The notes: generated from the letters alone by a model not told the origin. A stretch of 64,000 nucleotides of DNA from an uncultured Eubacteriales bacterium (GCA_949283695.1 CASDTX010000018.1:85675-149674); one strand, 5' to 3'. Positions 17,718 to 27,018 are shown, counted from the first letter of the stretch. Numbers and translations are program-made.

Positions 17718-18059
17718 ATGACCTACGCAGATATGTTTTCAAAAGTAAAGGGGATGCTGGTAGGAGCTGATGTGAGTGACATTCATGAGCACCTTGCATA
17801 TCAGTTCAATATCACCGGAGAGGCAGAAGGAATCTTCTATGTTGAGGTGAAAGACGGGCAGCTCTTTATTGAACCATATGAATATTTTGACCGCGACGCG
17901 ATGTTTATCTGCAGTGCAGAGACATTATTTAAGATTGCGGCAGGAAAGACAGATCCGATCCTTGCGTTTACGCTTGGAAAGCTGAAAGTAGAAGGAAATA
18001 TTGACAAGGCGCTGAGACTGAAAGAACTGATCAACAGCAAGAAAGACCAGTTTAAATAA
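17718..18059 (+). CDS. SCP2-type sterol/lipid-carrier domain protein
   Basis: 113 residues from ATG 17718 (AAAGGAGGA upstream; 129 residues if an unlikely upstream start is used). It is a single SCP2 domain: YQFNITGEAEGIFYVEVKDGQLFIEP, the strand-helix part MFICSAETLFKIAAGKTDPILAFTLGKLKVEGNIDKALRLKELI. SCP2 domains bind acyl chains or other hydrophobic molecules in a cavity. As the first gene of the cluster it may present or hold the lipid substrate or product. No enzyme activity is expected. Confidence 0.88.
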   Translation: MTYADMFSKVKGMLVGADVSDIHEHLAYQFNITGEAEGIFYVEVKDGQLFIEPYEYFDRDAMFICSAETLFKIAAGKTDPILAFTLGKLKVEGNIDKALRLKELINSKKDQFK

Positions 18060-18125
18060 GAGGCTGACAGGCCATGAAAGGCTGATCGGTCAAAAACGCT
18101 GACAGAATATAAAGCAGGTGAGAAA

Positions 18126-19070
18126 ATGAGCAAATTACTGAAAGGAGCCGCAGCTCTTCTGAGCGCGGCGGCTGCGGCAGAAGTAGCAGGAAGCGCGTAT
18201 TTATACAGAAGGACCATGATCCGTTACAATGCGAAGACAGAGCGGACGATGAAGATGTCCGGGGTGGACTGGGAGAAATACATTCCCATTATGAAAGAGC
18301 GCAGAGAATGGATGATGGAACAGCCTCACGAAGATGTGTGGATTACCTCCCACGACGGACTGAAGCTTCACGGGACTTATTTCAAAGGCAGCGAGGGAAA
18401 TAAAGCGGTGATCTGTTTCCACGGGTATACGAGTGCAGGTCTGAATGACTACGGCAGCCTCTCTGACTACTACCTGAAACATGGATTCCGGATGCTTCTG
18501 ATTGATGAGAGAGCACACGGAGAGAGTGAGGGCGAACATATCGGATTCGGCAATATGGACCGGCTGGACGGAAAGCGGTGGGTAGACTGGATGGTCGAAA
18601 CCGCCGGCGATGATGTGCAGATCCTGCTCCATGGGAACTCTATGGGCGGGGCCACGGTCTGTATGATGAGCGGTCTGGATCTGCCGCCGCAGGTGAAGGG
18701 AATTATCTCTGACTGTGCATTCACTTCTATGAAGGAAGTATTCACTCACGTGCTCCACAGCATGTACCATATCCCGGCATTCCCCATGCTGCAGCTGGCG
18801 GACTGGGCGAACAAGAAGCAGGTGGGATACGGGCTGGATGACTTAAGTTCCGCGCGGGAAGTCAGGAAAGCGAAAGTTCCGTTCCTCTTTATCCACGGGG
18901 ACAAGGACGTTTTCGTTCCGTGCTGGATGACAGAAGAGATCTATAAGAACTGCGCGGCGCCGAAGACGAAGCTGATCGTCCCGGATGCCGGCCACGGGGA
19001 GAGTTATTATAAAGATACAGAAGGTTATGAGAGAGCCATGGATTCATTTATAGGAGGAGTAATACAATGA
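18126..19070 (+). CDS. Membrane-anchored alpha/beta hydrolase
   Basis: 314 residues. A hydrophobic N-terminal helix (residues about 6-28) precedes an alpha/beta hydrolase domain. The nucleophile elbow is HGNSMGG, the acid is in HGDKDVFVP and the histidine in DAGHGESY, so the catalytic triad is complete. CFHGYTS forms the oxyanion-hole region. It belongs to the broad family of serine esterases and thioesterases often found as lysophospholipase-like proteins. Its stop overlaps the start of the next gene (ATGA), which shows tight co-expression with the condensation enzyme. It could release or hydrolyse the acyl product; the substrate is not known. Confidence 0.88.
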   Translation: MSKLLKGAAALLSAAAAAEVAGSAYLYRRTMIRYNAKTERTMKMSGVDWEKYIPIMKERREWMMEQPHEDVWITSHDGLKLHGTYFKGSEGNKAVICFHGYTSAGLNDYGSLSDYYLKHGFRMLLIDERAHGESEGEHIGFGNMDRLDGKRWVDWMVETAGDDVQILLHGNSMGGATVCMMSGLDLPPQVKGIISDCAFTSMKEVFTHVLHSMYHIPAFPMLQLADWANKKQVGYGLDDLSSAREVRKAKVPFLFIHGDKDVFVPCWMTEEIYKNCAAPKTKLIVPDAGHGESYYKDTEGYERAMDSFIGGVIQ

Positions 19071-20473
19071 TGAAGACAAGGAAAGGGTACAAAGTATATC
19101 CATTGACAGTAGCACAGAAATTTCATCTGTTTTATCTGCCGTACTGTCCGACAGCGGCGGTGCTGAACATCGGTACAAGCCTGACGATCGAGGTGGAGAT
19201 CGACTGGGATGTGTTAAAGCAGGCGATCAATAAAGCATACGAGAGATGCGAAGGAATGCGGATCCGGTTTGCCAGGGATAAGGAAGGCAACTGCTATCAG
19301 TATGTGGTGAAGCATGAAGACCAGGATATCGAGTTCGTGGATTTCACGGACAAGACAATGGAAGAAGCAGAGGAGATCATGAAGGAATGGACGAGAGTTC
19401 CGTTCAAACTCGAGGATACGCAGCTTACACGGATCGTCATGATCAGGATGCCGGACGGATTCAGCGGCGTATACTTCCTGGGACATCATATGATCGTGGA
19501 TGCACAGTCCCTGATCGCATTCCTGAAGGATATCATTGAGCTCTACTGTAATGCGAAGTACGAGGGGGTTCCGTATCCGAAGGATATGTGCTCCTATATC
19601 GAGCAGCTTCAGAAGGATCTTGCTTATGAGGCAGGCAGCAAGGCCCAGTTAAGAGATATCGAGTACTTCCAGAAAGAGATTGAGAAAGGCGAGCCGATCT
19701 TCAGCGGCATCACAGGCAGAGGCAGGCTGGAGGCAGCCAGAGAGATGTTTCATAATCCGGAGCTGCGCACCGCGTTCAGCGCGTCAGACGATACGAAATC
19801 AACGCTGGATATCTTCCACCTGGAAGAAGAGCCGACCAGACGTCTGATGAACTTCTGCGAGCAGTATCACGTATCACTGGCATGTCTGCTTCTGATGGGT
19901 CTGAGAACATATCTGCAGAAGATGAACGGGTTCGAAGACGTGTCCATCAACAATGCGATCGCAAGACGTGCAACACTGAAGGAGAAGAAGTCCGGCGGAA
20001 CCAGGATCCATTCGTTCCCGATCCGTACGATCTTCCCGGAAGATATGAAGTTTATCGACGGTGTCTATGCAATCCGTGACAAGCAGAACGAATATTTCCG
20101 CCACGCGAATTATAATCCGACGTCATATTTCGCATACAGATCGAAGATGTATCCGCAGCCCCAGGCCGGACTGACCTATGAGCAGATCTCACTGACGTAT
20201 CAGCCGATGACGCTGAAAGAGAAGGGGCTGGATCAGCTGGGAGACATCCGCTATAAGACGAAATGGTATCCCAACGGATCCTGCGCGCAGGCGATGTATC
20301 TGACAGTCATGCACCGTCCGGAGGACAATGGACTTGACTTTAACTTCGAGCATCAGATCAAGGCAGTGTCCAGAGATGAGCTGGAGTACCTGTATTACTA
20401 TCTGTGCAAGATCATGTTCAAGGGCGCAGAGAATCCGGATCTGACCATCGGTGAGATTATCAAGCTTGTGTAG
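19067..20473 (+). CDS. Stand-alone condensation-domain acyltransferase
   Basis: 468 residues. The hallmark HHMIVDA motif (H140, H141, D145) matches the HHxxxDG active site of NRPS condensation domains, PapA acyltransferases and WS/DGAT enzymes, with alanine instead of the last glycine. The N-terminal YPLTVAQKFHLFY resembles the C1 motif, and LDFNFEHQ takes the place of the DFGW region. Such enzymes form an amide or ester between a carrier-bound acyl group and an amine or alcohol. The next two genes supply a carrier protein and an activating enzyme, so a three-part acylation module is complete. AGGAGG precedes the overlapping start. The acceptor is unknown. Confidence 0.85.
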   Translation: MMKTRKGYKVYPLTVAQKFHLFYLPYCPTAAVLNIGTSLTIEVEIDWDVLKQAINKAYERCEGMRIRFARDKEGNCYQYVVKHEDQDIEFVDFTDKTMEEAEEIMKEWTRVPFKLEDTQLTRIVMIRMPDGFSGVYFLGHHMIVDAQSLIAFLKDIIELYCNAKYEGVPYPKDMCSYIEQLQKDLAYEAGSKAQLRDIEYFQKEIEKGEPIFSGITGRGRLEAAREMFHNPELRTAFSASDDTKSTLDIFHLEEEPTRRLMNFCEQYHVSLACLLLMGLRTYLQKMNGFEDVSINNAIARRATLKEKKSGGTRIHSFPIRTIFPEDMKFIDGVYAIRDKQNEYFRHANYNPTSYFAYRSKMYPQPQAGLTYEQISLTYQPMTLKEKGLDQLGDIRYKTKWYPNGSCAQAMYLTVMHRPEDNGLDFNFEHQIKAVSRDELEYLYYYLCKIMFKGAENPDLTIGEIIKLV

Positions 20474-20608
20474 GTCCGTCATTTGTGAAACGGCGTACCA
20501 GGAAGCCGGGGAAGAGAAGCACGTATCCGGCAAACGTAGAAGATATAGAGCACAGGGATCTGCAGGAGCGGAACCTGATGCAGAATCAGAGAGAGAAGGA
20601 GAACGATC

Positions 20609-20842
20609 ATGTTTGAGAAATTAGTTGAAATTATCTGTAACTATGTGGAAGTAGAACCGGAAAACATTCATCCGGAATCTCGTTTCATGGAGGACCTCGG
20701 ATTCACATCCTTTGACTTCATGAGCATGCTCGGTGAGATCGAGGACGAGTTTGATGTAGAGGTTGAGCAGACAGAGGCTGCCAACATCCGCACCATTCAG
20801 GAAGCTGTTGATTATCTTGAGAAGCTGACTGCCGAGAACTAA
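20609..20842 (+). CDS. Acyl/peptidyl carrier protein
   Basis: 77 residues, the size of a stand-alone ACP. The phosphopantetheine attachment serine is S34 in DLGFTSFDFM, and the preceding helix (LVEIICNYVEVEPENI) and following acidic helix (LGEIEDEFDVEV) are standard. It lies between a condensation enzyme and an AMP-forming ligase and is most likely dedicated to this pathway rather than to fatty-acid synthesis. ATG 20609 has AGAAGGAG upstream; 135 bases separate it from the condensation gene. Confidence 0.93.
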   Translation: MFEKLVEIICNYVEVEPENIHPESRFMEDLGFTSFDFMSMLGEIEDEFDVEVEQTEAANIRTIQEAVDYLEKLTAEN

Positions 20843-20869
20843 GTTTGACGCAGGGAAAGGATGAGAACT

Positions 20870-22378
20870 ATGCTTTGCAGTACGATTCGCGAGATCCTGT
20901 CAAGTACGGAGAAGAAATATGGTCCGGAGGACGCGGTCCGTTATAAAATCAGTAAAAATGAGATTGAATCCAAAACGTATACACAGCTGAAAGAGGACAG
21001 TGAGAGCTTTTCGAATGTTCTGAAGAGTCTGGGCGGGCAGGAGAGTCATATCGCGGTTATCGGAATGACCTCTTATGCGTGGCTTGTGACTTACTTCGGA
21101 ACAGTCAACAGCGGCAGCGTCATCGTGCCGCTGGATGTGAATCTTCCGGCGGAGGATGTATGTGATCTGGTTGACCGGTCAGATTCTACCGTGTTTGTGT
21201 ATGATGAAGTGCGCAAGGATGTGGCGGCTGTTGTCAAGGAGCGCTGCCCCAAGCTGAAACACCTGATTTCCATGCAGCAGGAAGAACATGATGATCATGC
21301 ATATGCCTTCTGGAAACTCATCGGGGAGCATCAGGGAAGCTTCGATTATGACCCGAAGCCGGACCAGCTCTGCACCATCATGTTTACATCCGGAACCACA
21401 GGCAAGAGCAAGGGCGTCATGCTTACCCACAGAAATGTGGCGGAGAACGCGACCTGCCTGGACATGAAGCTTAAGGAGAGAACGGTGATTCTGTCCGTGC
21501 TTCCGATACATCACGCTTACTGTCTGAGTATGGATATTCTGAAAGGAATCTCCCTGGGATCCGTGATCTGTATCAACGATTCCCTGATGCGTGTGGCGAA
21601 GAATATTAAGCTCTTTAAGCCGGAGATGATCCTGATGGTTCCGCTGATGATCGAGACGATGGCGAAGAAGCTGGAGGAGGCGTCCCTTCTCCCGGCGAAG
21701 ATCGTGAAGAACCAGGTCTTCGGAAAACAGCTCCACACGATCTGCAGCGGCGGAGCATATCTTGATCCGGCGTATATCGATCTGTTCAACAAGTATGACA
21801 TCACGATTCTCCAGGGATATGGAATGACAGAATGTGCGCCTGTAATCAGTACGACAGTCGGCTGGAATATCCGCAGGGAGTCTGTGGGACAGCTGATCCC
21901 GAACTGTGAGGCCAAGACCGTGGACGGAGAGCTCTGGGTAAAAGGCAGCAGCGTGATGCAGGGATATTACAAGATGCCGGAAGAGACCGCGGAGACGCTG
22001 GAGGACGGCTGGCTGAAGACCGGTGATCTGGGCTATGTGGATGAGGAAGGCTTTGTCTATCTGACGGGACGTAAGAAGAACCTGATTATCACCAAGAACG
22101 GCGAGAACGTATCTCCGGAGGAGCTGGAGAACGCTCTGAGCACGAATCGCCTGGTGGGAGAAGTGCTTGTGCGCGAACATAACGGTGTGATCGAGGCAGA
22201 GATCTATCCGGATCAGGATTATATGAAGAAGAAACGGATCAAAGACGCGCGGGAGAAGCTGCAGGAAGTGATTGACGAGTATAACCGCACCGCAGCCCCG
22301 CAGAAGAAGATCTACAGTCTGATCGTGCGGGACACAGAGTTCGAGAAGACAACAACAAGGAAGATCAAGAGATTTTAG
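20870..22378 (+). CDS. AMP-forming acyl/amino-acid ligase (adenylation enzyme)
   Basis: 502 residues from ATG 20870 (AAAGG nine bases upstream; ATG 20861 is too close to it). ANL-superfamily core motifs: FTSGTTGKSKGVMLTHRN (A3), GYGMTECAPVI (A5), GELWVKGS (A6/A7), KTGDLGYVDEEGF (A7), TGRKKNLIITKNGENVSPEELE (A8), and the C-terminal catalytic lysine in TTTRKIKRF. The overall look is that of long-chain fatty-acid ligases rather than NRPS amino-acid domains. With an adjacent ACP it is likely to activate an acid as acyl-AMP and load the ACP. The substrate cannot be read by eye. It is followed by a strong terminator that ends the cluster. Confidence 0.9.
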   Translation: MLCSTIREILSSTEKKYGPEDAVRYKISKNEIESKTYTQLKEDSESFSNVLKSLGGQESHIAVIGMTSYAWLVTYFGTVNSGSVIVPLDVNLPAEDVCDLVDRSDSTVFVYDEVRKDVAAVVKERCPKLKHLISMQQEEHDDHAYAFWKLIGEHQGSFDYDPKPDQLCTIMFTSGTTGKSKGVMLTHRNVAENATCLDMKLKERTVILSVLPIHHAYCLSMDILKGISLGSVICINDSLMRVAKNIKLFKPEMILMVPLMIETMAKKLEEASLLPAKIVKNQVFGKQLHTICSGGAYLDPAYIDLFNKYDITILQGYGMTECAPVISTTVGWNIRRESVGQLIPNCEAKTVDGELWVKGSSVMQGYYKMPEETAETLEDGWLKTGDLGYVDEEGFVYLTGRKKNLIITKNGENVSPEELENALSTNRLVGEVLVREHNGVIEAEIYPDQDYMKKKRIKDAREKLQEVIDEYNRTAAPQKKIYSLIVRDTEFEKTTTRKIKRF

Positions 22379-22389
22379 ATTCATGATAC

Positions 22390-22440
22390 AAGGGTATCGC
22401 GATTCATCGTTTTCGATGAATGAGCGATACCCTTATTTTA
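22390..22440 (+). terminator. Rho-independent terminator of the ACP-ligase cluster
   Basis: A long stem: AAGGGTATCGC with GCGATACCCTT, plus an inner CATCG/CGATG stem around a TTTT loop, followed by ATTTTA. It separates the cluster from the convergent LacI-type gene. Confidence 0.85.
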
Positions 22441-22470
22441 TCAGAACATCAATGCGGGCGGCCGGGAAGG

Positions 22471-23490
22471 CTAAAAGAGAGAGACCACGGACTGCCGCGC
22501 CACAATCTCCACATCCATCATAACCTTTGCAGGCTGAGACAGAGTTCCGGTCTGGATCTTCTCCAGAAGAAGCTGGGCAGCCATGCTCGCTTTGGCGGTA
22601 ATATTCTGTGAAACAGAGGATAGCTTGGGATAGGTGTACTGACACAGCGGCAGGTTATCATATCCCATAACGGAGAGATCGACCGGGACCCTGCATCCTC
22701 CGAGCCTGGCGCCTTCCATAATTCCGATGGCGCAGATATCCGCGGTCGTGACTGCCGCAGTGACTCTGCTGTTGGCAGAAGCGAGCGCTTTCCCCGCTGC
22801 GATCCCGCCTTTGTATGAGATGTGATACGGGAAGACCAGCTCCGGGCGGAAGGGGATTCCGCTGTCTTCCAGGGCCTGGCGGTAACCTTCGAAACGGCGC
22901 TGCACCACATCTCCGGTGCTGCAGTCGCCGACGAAAGCGATCTGATTGTGACCGCTGTTGATCATATACTTTGTTGAAAGGTACATCCCTTTTCGGTCGT
23001 CTGAACAGATGTTAATCAGGTCAGGAGACTCAATGCTGCTGTCGAAAATGGCGACCGGGCAGGGCGCGGATGGGAGAAAACTCTCCAGGTAATAATCACA
23101 GTTGGGATACAGGAAGATAATCCCGTCTACACTCCAGTTCTTCAGCAGCGTGGTCAGATCCGTCTGACAGTAGATGGAGCGGACCAGGATATAGTACCCC
23201 TGGGCACGAACCTTCTGCTCAATCGTACCGATCATTGTGCTGATATACGGGTTCTCCAGATAATTTTCCTGGGAGTCGGCTTCCCCCCAGGAGATGATGA
23301 TCCCGATGATATTTGTGGTTTTATTTGTCAGGCTGCGCGCGCTCAGATTCGGCACATACCCATATTCTTCTATAATCGCATTTACATGTTCAATCGTTTT
23401 GGCGGATACCCGGTTGTGTTTGCCGTTAATGACATTCGATACTGTCATCATGCTGACGCCGGCTTTTTCTGCGATATCTTTCAGTGTCAT
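22471..23490 (-). CDS. LacI-family transcriptional regulator
   Basis: 339 residues from ATG 23490. The N-terminal helix-turn-helix is MTLKDIAEKAGVSMMTVSNVINGKHNRVSAKTIEHVNAIIEEYGY, followed by a periplasmic-binding-protein-like sugar domain to the end (MGYDNLPLCQYTYPKLSSV is typical of the family). GTG 23499 and ATG 23502 are alternative starts; GGTGA lies just before 23490. It is divergent from a sugar ABC transporter and GH31 glycosidase, and a perfect LacI-type operator overlaps the start of that operon, so it most probably represses those genes until their sugar appears. Confidence 0.92.
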   Translation of the reverse strand: MTLKDIAEKAGVSMMTVSNVINGKHNRVSAKTIEHVNAIIEEYGYVPNLSARSLTNKTTNIIGIIISWGEADSQENYLENPYISTMIGTIEQKVRAQGYYILVRSIYCQTDLTTLLKNWSVDGIIFLYPNCDYYLESFLPSAPCPVAIFDSSIESPDLINICSDDRKGMYLSTKYMINSGHNQIAFVGDCSTGDVVQRRFEGYRQALEDSGIPFRPELVFPYHISYKGGIAAGKALASANSRVTAAVTTADICAIGIMEGARLGGCRVPVDLSVMGYDNLPLCQYTYPKLSSVSQNITAKASMAAQLLLEKIQTGTLSQPAKVMMDVEIVARQSVVSLF

Positions 23491-23524
23491 ATCGTTCACC
23501 ATTCCTTTAATGTTTAAAATTATA

Positions 23525-23536
23525 GGTTTATAAACC
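23525..23536. promoter_or_regulatory. Palindrome near lacI-type gene start
   Basis: GGTTTATAAACC, a perfect 12-bp palindrome 35 bases upstream of the regulator start. It could be an autoregulatory operator. Confidence 0.4.
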
Positions 23537-23552
23537 ATATAATAAACAGCCT

Positions 23553-23603
23553 TAATAGATTTAAAGTATAAATCTATTATACGTGATTCAGATACAAAAT
23601 CAA
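23553..23603 (-). promoter_or_regulatory. Promoter of the LacI-type gene with overlapping inverted repeat
   Basis: On the minus strand TTGATT (23598-23603), 16-base spacer, TATAAT (23576-23581). An 11-bp inverted repeat (TAATAGATTTA at 23553-23563 and its complement at 23569-23579) overlaps the -10 and start site, which suggests a bound regulator or a leader hairpin. Confidence 0.5.
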
Positions 23604-23684
23604 GTATGTAATCACATATAAAAGTAAAAATACACAAAAAAAACACAGAAAAAATAGGTATAATAACGAAAAAATAGAAAAGCG

Positions 23685-23734
23685 TTGACATTTAGAGCAA
23701 GTGACAGTATATTAATAATAGATTTAGCGCTAAA
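23685..23734 (+). promoter_or_regulatory. Promoter and LacI-type operator of the sugar operon
   Basis: TTGACA at 23685-23690, exactly 17 bases, TATATT at 23708-23713. The perfect palindrome TTTAGCGCTAAA at 23723-23734, with the central CG typical of LacI-family operators, covers the expected transcription start. This arrangement fits repression by the divergent LacI-type protein. Confidence 0.85.
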
Positions 23735-23774
23735 CCAAAAAATGAACGAAGAACTGAAAGGAGAGGTAAAAAGT

Positions 23775-25151
23775 ATGAAAAAGAAGATCATTGCATTGAT
23801 GATGGCATCGGCTATGGCTGTCGGTCTGCTGGCGGGATGTGGTTCAGGCGGATCAGACAGTGAAAAGAAAGAGGTAGAAGTTCCTACAGAGCCTTTCGGA
23901 GATACAGTGAAATACGATCCTTCTGTGGAAATCAATGAGGGGAAAGACATTACAGTGGAGCTCTGGGAGTGGGGCAGCGACGACCTGTTCCAGGAAGTGA
24001 TTGACGGATACACAGCCATTCATCCCAACGTAACGATTAAGCTGGTGAACAACCCGTGGGAAGACTACTGGACCAAGCTTCCGCTTGCACTGGACGGCGC
24101 GAACGGACCGGCAATTTTCAACGTACATAACAGTTATCATGAGAACCTGATCAATTATATGGCTCCTCTGGAGATTCCGATTGAAGATCTTGAAGCGGAC
24201 TTCAACGGCGTAAACGCCCATGTCATCGACGGAGAGGTATACTATATCGACTATGGTATGATGACCGGATCTGTCTATTACAACAAAGACATGTGGGAAG
24301 CTGCAGGCCTTACAGATGAGGATATCCCGAAGACCTGGGACGAGCTGATCGAAGTGGCTAAGAAACTGACGATCAAGGACGGCGATACGCTGATCCAGGC
24401 AGGACTGAACTTCAACGATGATTTCCACCAGAACTATCTTCTCGGCCTGAACTATCAGCTGGGAGAGAATCTGTTCCAGGAAGACGGCAGAACTCCGAAC
24501 GTGAATTCTGAGACCATGGCTGAGATTATGCAGATGCTTGTTGATATGTACAGAACAGAAGGAATCGGTTCTGAGAACTTCGGCGAGAAGTCTTCAGACA
24601 GCTTCGGACAGGGGCAGTCGGCAATGGTCATTCAGTGGGGACATTATTATAATACGCTGAATACAACATGGAGCGGAATCAATTTCGGTGTGTTCGAGAT
24701 CCCCACATTTGACGGTGAGATCCCGTACGCATATAACAGGTACAACGGCGAGTCTACATTCGGAATTAATAAAAACGCGCCGGAAGACCAGCAGGCAGTG
24801 GCACAGGACTTTGTGAAATACTTCCTTGCCAACGATGACGCGCAGATCGCGTTTAACCTGGCAATGAGTACGTTCCCGGCGAAGAAATCTCTGGCAGATA
24901 ATGAAGAGATTCTGGCGAATCCGTCACTGGCAGTTTTGGCAGATCACATTGACCGCTATATCTGGCCAGGTCCCATGCCGGCTACCGTTGAGAATTCCTT
25001 AAAGAAGGCCGGACAGGATGTCTTCTATAATGGAGTAGATATCCAGACCGCGCTTGACGAGGCTCAGGAATCCATCATAAGAGATATGAGGAACAGTTCC
25101 TTTGAGTCGGTAGAAAGTCTTTATATTTACGCATCTGAGAAAGCCAATTAG
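23775..25151 (+). CDS. ABC sugar transporter, substrate-binding lipoprotein
   Basis: 458 residues from ATG 23775 (AAGGAGAGG upstream). Lipoprotein signal MKKKIIALMMASAMAVGLLAGC, lipid on the cysteine of LAGC. The mature part is a family 1 solute-binding protein: ITVELWEWG, VIDGYTAIHPNVTIKLVNNPW, YYIDYGMMTGSVYYNKDMWEAAGL, and WDELIEVAKKLT. It should capture an oligosaccharide outside the cell and pass it to the two permeases downstream. The ligand is not known; the GH31 gene in the same operon suggests an alpha-linked glycoside. No ATPase gene is present, so a shared MsmK/UgpC-type ATPase is probably used. Confidence 0.93.
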   Translation: MKKKIIALMMASAMAVGLLAGCGSGGSDSEKKEVEVPTEPFGDTVKYDPSVEINEGKDITVELWEWGSDDLFQEVIDGYTAIHPNVTIKLVNNPWEDYWTKLPLALDGANGPAIFNVHNSYHENLINYMAPLEIPIEDLEADFNGVNAHVIDGEVYYIDYGMMTGSVYYNKDMWEAAGLTDEDIPKTWDELIEVAKKLTIKDGDTLIQAGLNFNDDFHQNYLLGLNYQLGENLFQEDGRTPNVNSETMAEIMQMLVDMYRTEGIGSENFGEKSSDSFGQGQSAMVIQWGHYYNTLNTTWSGINFGVFEIPTFDGEIPYAYNRYNGESTFGINKNAPEDQQAVAQDFVKYFLANDDAQIAFNLAMSTFPAKKSLADNEEILANPSLAVLADHIDRYIWPGPMPATVENSLKKAGQDVFYNGVDIQTALDEAQESIIRDMRNSSFESVESLYIYASEKAN

Positions 25152-25224
25152 CAGCATGTGCCGGATCCTTCGCGGGATCCGGCGTGCATTCAACCTTCAG
25201 GAATAGAATGGGGAGGAGGATTCT

Positions 25225-26103
25225 ATGTTTAAAAAATCACACCCTCTGCAGAGCAAAAGTGAAATTATTCTCCGGAATATCGTAGTGGTGGCAATGATTA
25301 TATTTTTTACGATATTCCTGATCGTCCCGATCGGGATCGCGTTCGCCGGAAGCTTCCATGACTGGAACCCCTTGAGCGGAACCTACGATTTCCTCGGACT
25401 GGAAAACTATAAAGATGTGTTTACCAGCGGGCTGTTCGGCACATCCATGCTGAATACGCTGATTTTCTCGGTGGTTGTTATTATCTTCCGCGTGGGCCTC
25501 GGTCTTGGAATCGCCTACGCGATCTACTCCACTCTGGTAAAGCATAAAAGCTTCTTCCGTGCAATCTACTACATGCCTGTTGTTACCCCGATGGTGGCGG
25601 TAGCATTTGTATGGAAATTCATGTATAATCCCCAGATCGGTACGATCAATCAGATCTTTGGTCTGGATATCAACTGGCTGATGAATCCGAAGACAGCGCT
25701 TGCAGCAGTTATGGTGATGACCATCTGGAAAGATTTCGGATATGCAGTCGTTATGTATATGGCGGGACTCTATTCCCTTCCGTCAGACGCGCTGGAAGCG
25801 GCGAAGGTAGACGGTGCGAACAGCTGGCAGACATTCCGTTATATCACGCTGCCGCTGCTGAAGCCTATGACGCTGTTTGTTGTGATTACCTCGATCATTT
25901 CCTATATTCAGGCATATGTCCAGATCCTGATCATGACAGAAGGCGGGCCGGGAACGGCGACGTACCTTGCTTCCTATATCATCTATGACGAGGCATTTGT
26001 GAAATATAACTTCGGTTATGCTTCCGCTCTGTCATTTGTATTGTTTGTTATTACGGCGTTCTTCACCTGGTTATCCTTCCGGGTGTCCGGAAATGAAGAG
26101 TAG
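25225..26103 (+). CDS. ABC sugar transporter permease (MalF type)
   Basis: 292 residues with six predicted membrane helices. The coupling EAA loop is present at about residue 190 (ALEAAKVDGANSWQTFRYITLP). ATG 25225 has GGGGAGGAGG upstream. It forms the membrane channel with the next gene product. Confidence 0.93.
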   Translation: MFKKSHPLQSKSEIILRNIVVVAMIIFFTIFLIVPIGIAFAGSFHDWNPLSGTYDFLGLENYKDVFTSGLFGTSMLNTLIFSVVVIIFRVGLGLGIAYAIYSTLVKHKSFFRAIYYMPVVTPMVAVAFVWKFMYNPQIGTINQIFGLDINWLMNPKTALAAVMVMTIWKDFGYAVVMYMAGLYSLPSDALEAAKVDGANSWQTFRYITLPLLKPMTLFVVITSIISYIQAYVQILIMTEGGPGTATYLASYIIYDEAFVKYNFGYASALSFVLFVITAFFTWLSFRVSGNEE

Positions 26104-26115
26104 GAGGGACGGATT

Positions 26116-26937
26116 ATGAGAAGAAGAATAAGTAAAATTGTCCTGAACGTGGTCCTGCTGCTGCTCGGAGTTGTGACCGTATATCCTTTTGTCTGGATGC
26201 TTGCGTCCTCGTTCAAGAAGAACAGTGAGATTATGGCGCTTGAACAGCATCTGCTTCCGCAGATATTTACGGTGGAAAATTATATTAACATGAACGAGCG
26301 GTTCAATTTCATGCGGTTCTTCGCAAACAGTTTGTTTGTGACGCTGGCTGTGACAGTGCTTGTGATCTATACGAGTACGATCTGCGGGTTTGTGCTCAGT
26401 AAGTACCAGTTTAAAGGGCGGAACCTGATTTTCGGGTTCGTGCTTTCCACCATGATGATTCCGTGGTGCGTAACAATTATTCCGAAGTACTCCATGATTC
26501 AGGCGTTTGGGTGGATGGACAGCTATAAAGCGCTGATTATCCCGGCCATGTTCAGCGGGTTTGGGATTTTCATGATGAAACAGCATATCGCGTCGCTTCC
26601 GGATGAAATCCTGGAGGCGGCCAGGATTGACGGGGCGAATGAATTTTTCATTTTCCACAGAATTATTTTCCCCATGGCAAAGAACGGAATCTCCAGTATC
26701 GCGATCTTCCAGTTCCTTTGGGCATGGGAGGACTACCTCTGGCCATACCTGGTGATTAACACGCAGGAAAAGCAGCTTCTGTCAGTGGGACTTAAGATGT
26801 TCAACGGGCAGTATTCTACGGATTACGGCGCTCTGTTCGCAGCGACGGCGATCTCCATCATCCCGGTTCTGCTGATCTATCTGTTCTTCCAGAAACAGTT
26901 CATAGCAGGTATTGCAGCGTCGGCCGTAAAGGGGTAA
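26116..26937 (+). CDS. ABC sugar transporter permease (MalG type)
   Basis: 273 residues with about six membrane helices and the EAA loop ILEAARIDGANEFFIFHRIIFP near residue 170. It starts 12 bases after the first permease and has AGGAGGGACGG upstream. Its ending IAGIAASAVKG is typical of MalG-type subunits. Confidence 0.93.
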   Translation: MRRRISKIVLNVVLLLLGVVTVYPFVWMLASSFKKNSEIMALEQHLLPQIFTVENYINMNERFNFMRFFANSLFVTLAVTVLVIYTSTICGFVLSKYQFKGRNLIFGFVLSTMMIPWCVTIIPKYSMIQAFGWMDSYKALIIPAMFSGFGIFMMKQHIASLPDEILEAARIDGANEFFIFHRIIFPMAKNGISSIAIFQFLWAWEDYLWPYLVINTQEKQLLSVGLKMFNGQYSTDYGALFAATAISIIPVLLIYLFFQKQFIAGIAASAVKG

Positions 26938-26956
26938 AATCAGCTTGGAAACGTAA

Positions 26957-26987
26957 CGGCGCCGCGGCGTTATGGCCTGCGGCGCCG
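26957..26987 (+). other. Intercistronic GC-rich hairpin
   Basis: CGGCGCCGC and its complement around a 13-base loop, between the permease and the GH31 gene. It has no T run and probably modulates mRNA stability or read-through to the glycosidase gene. Confidence 0.45.
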
Positions 26988-27018
26988 GCAGAAGCGGATC
27001 TTGAATAAGGAGGCAGAC

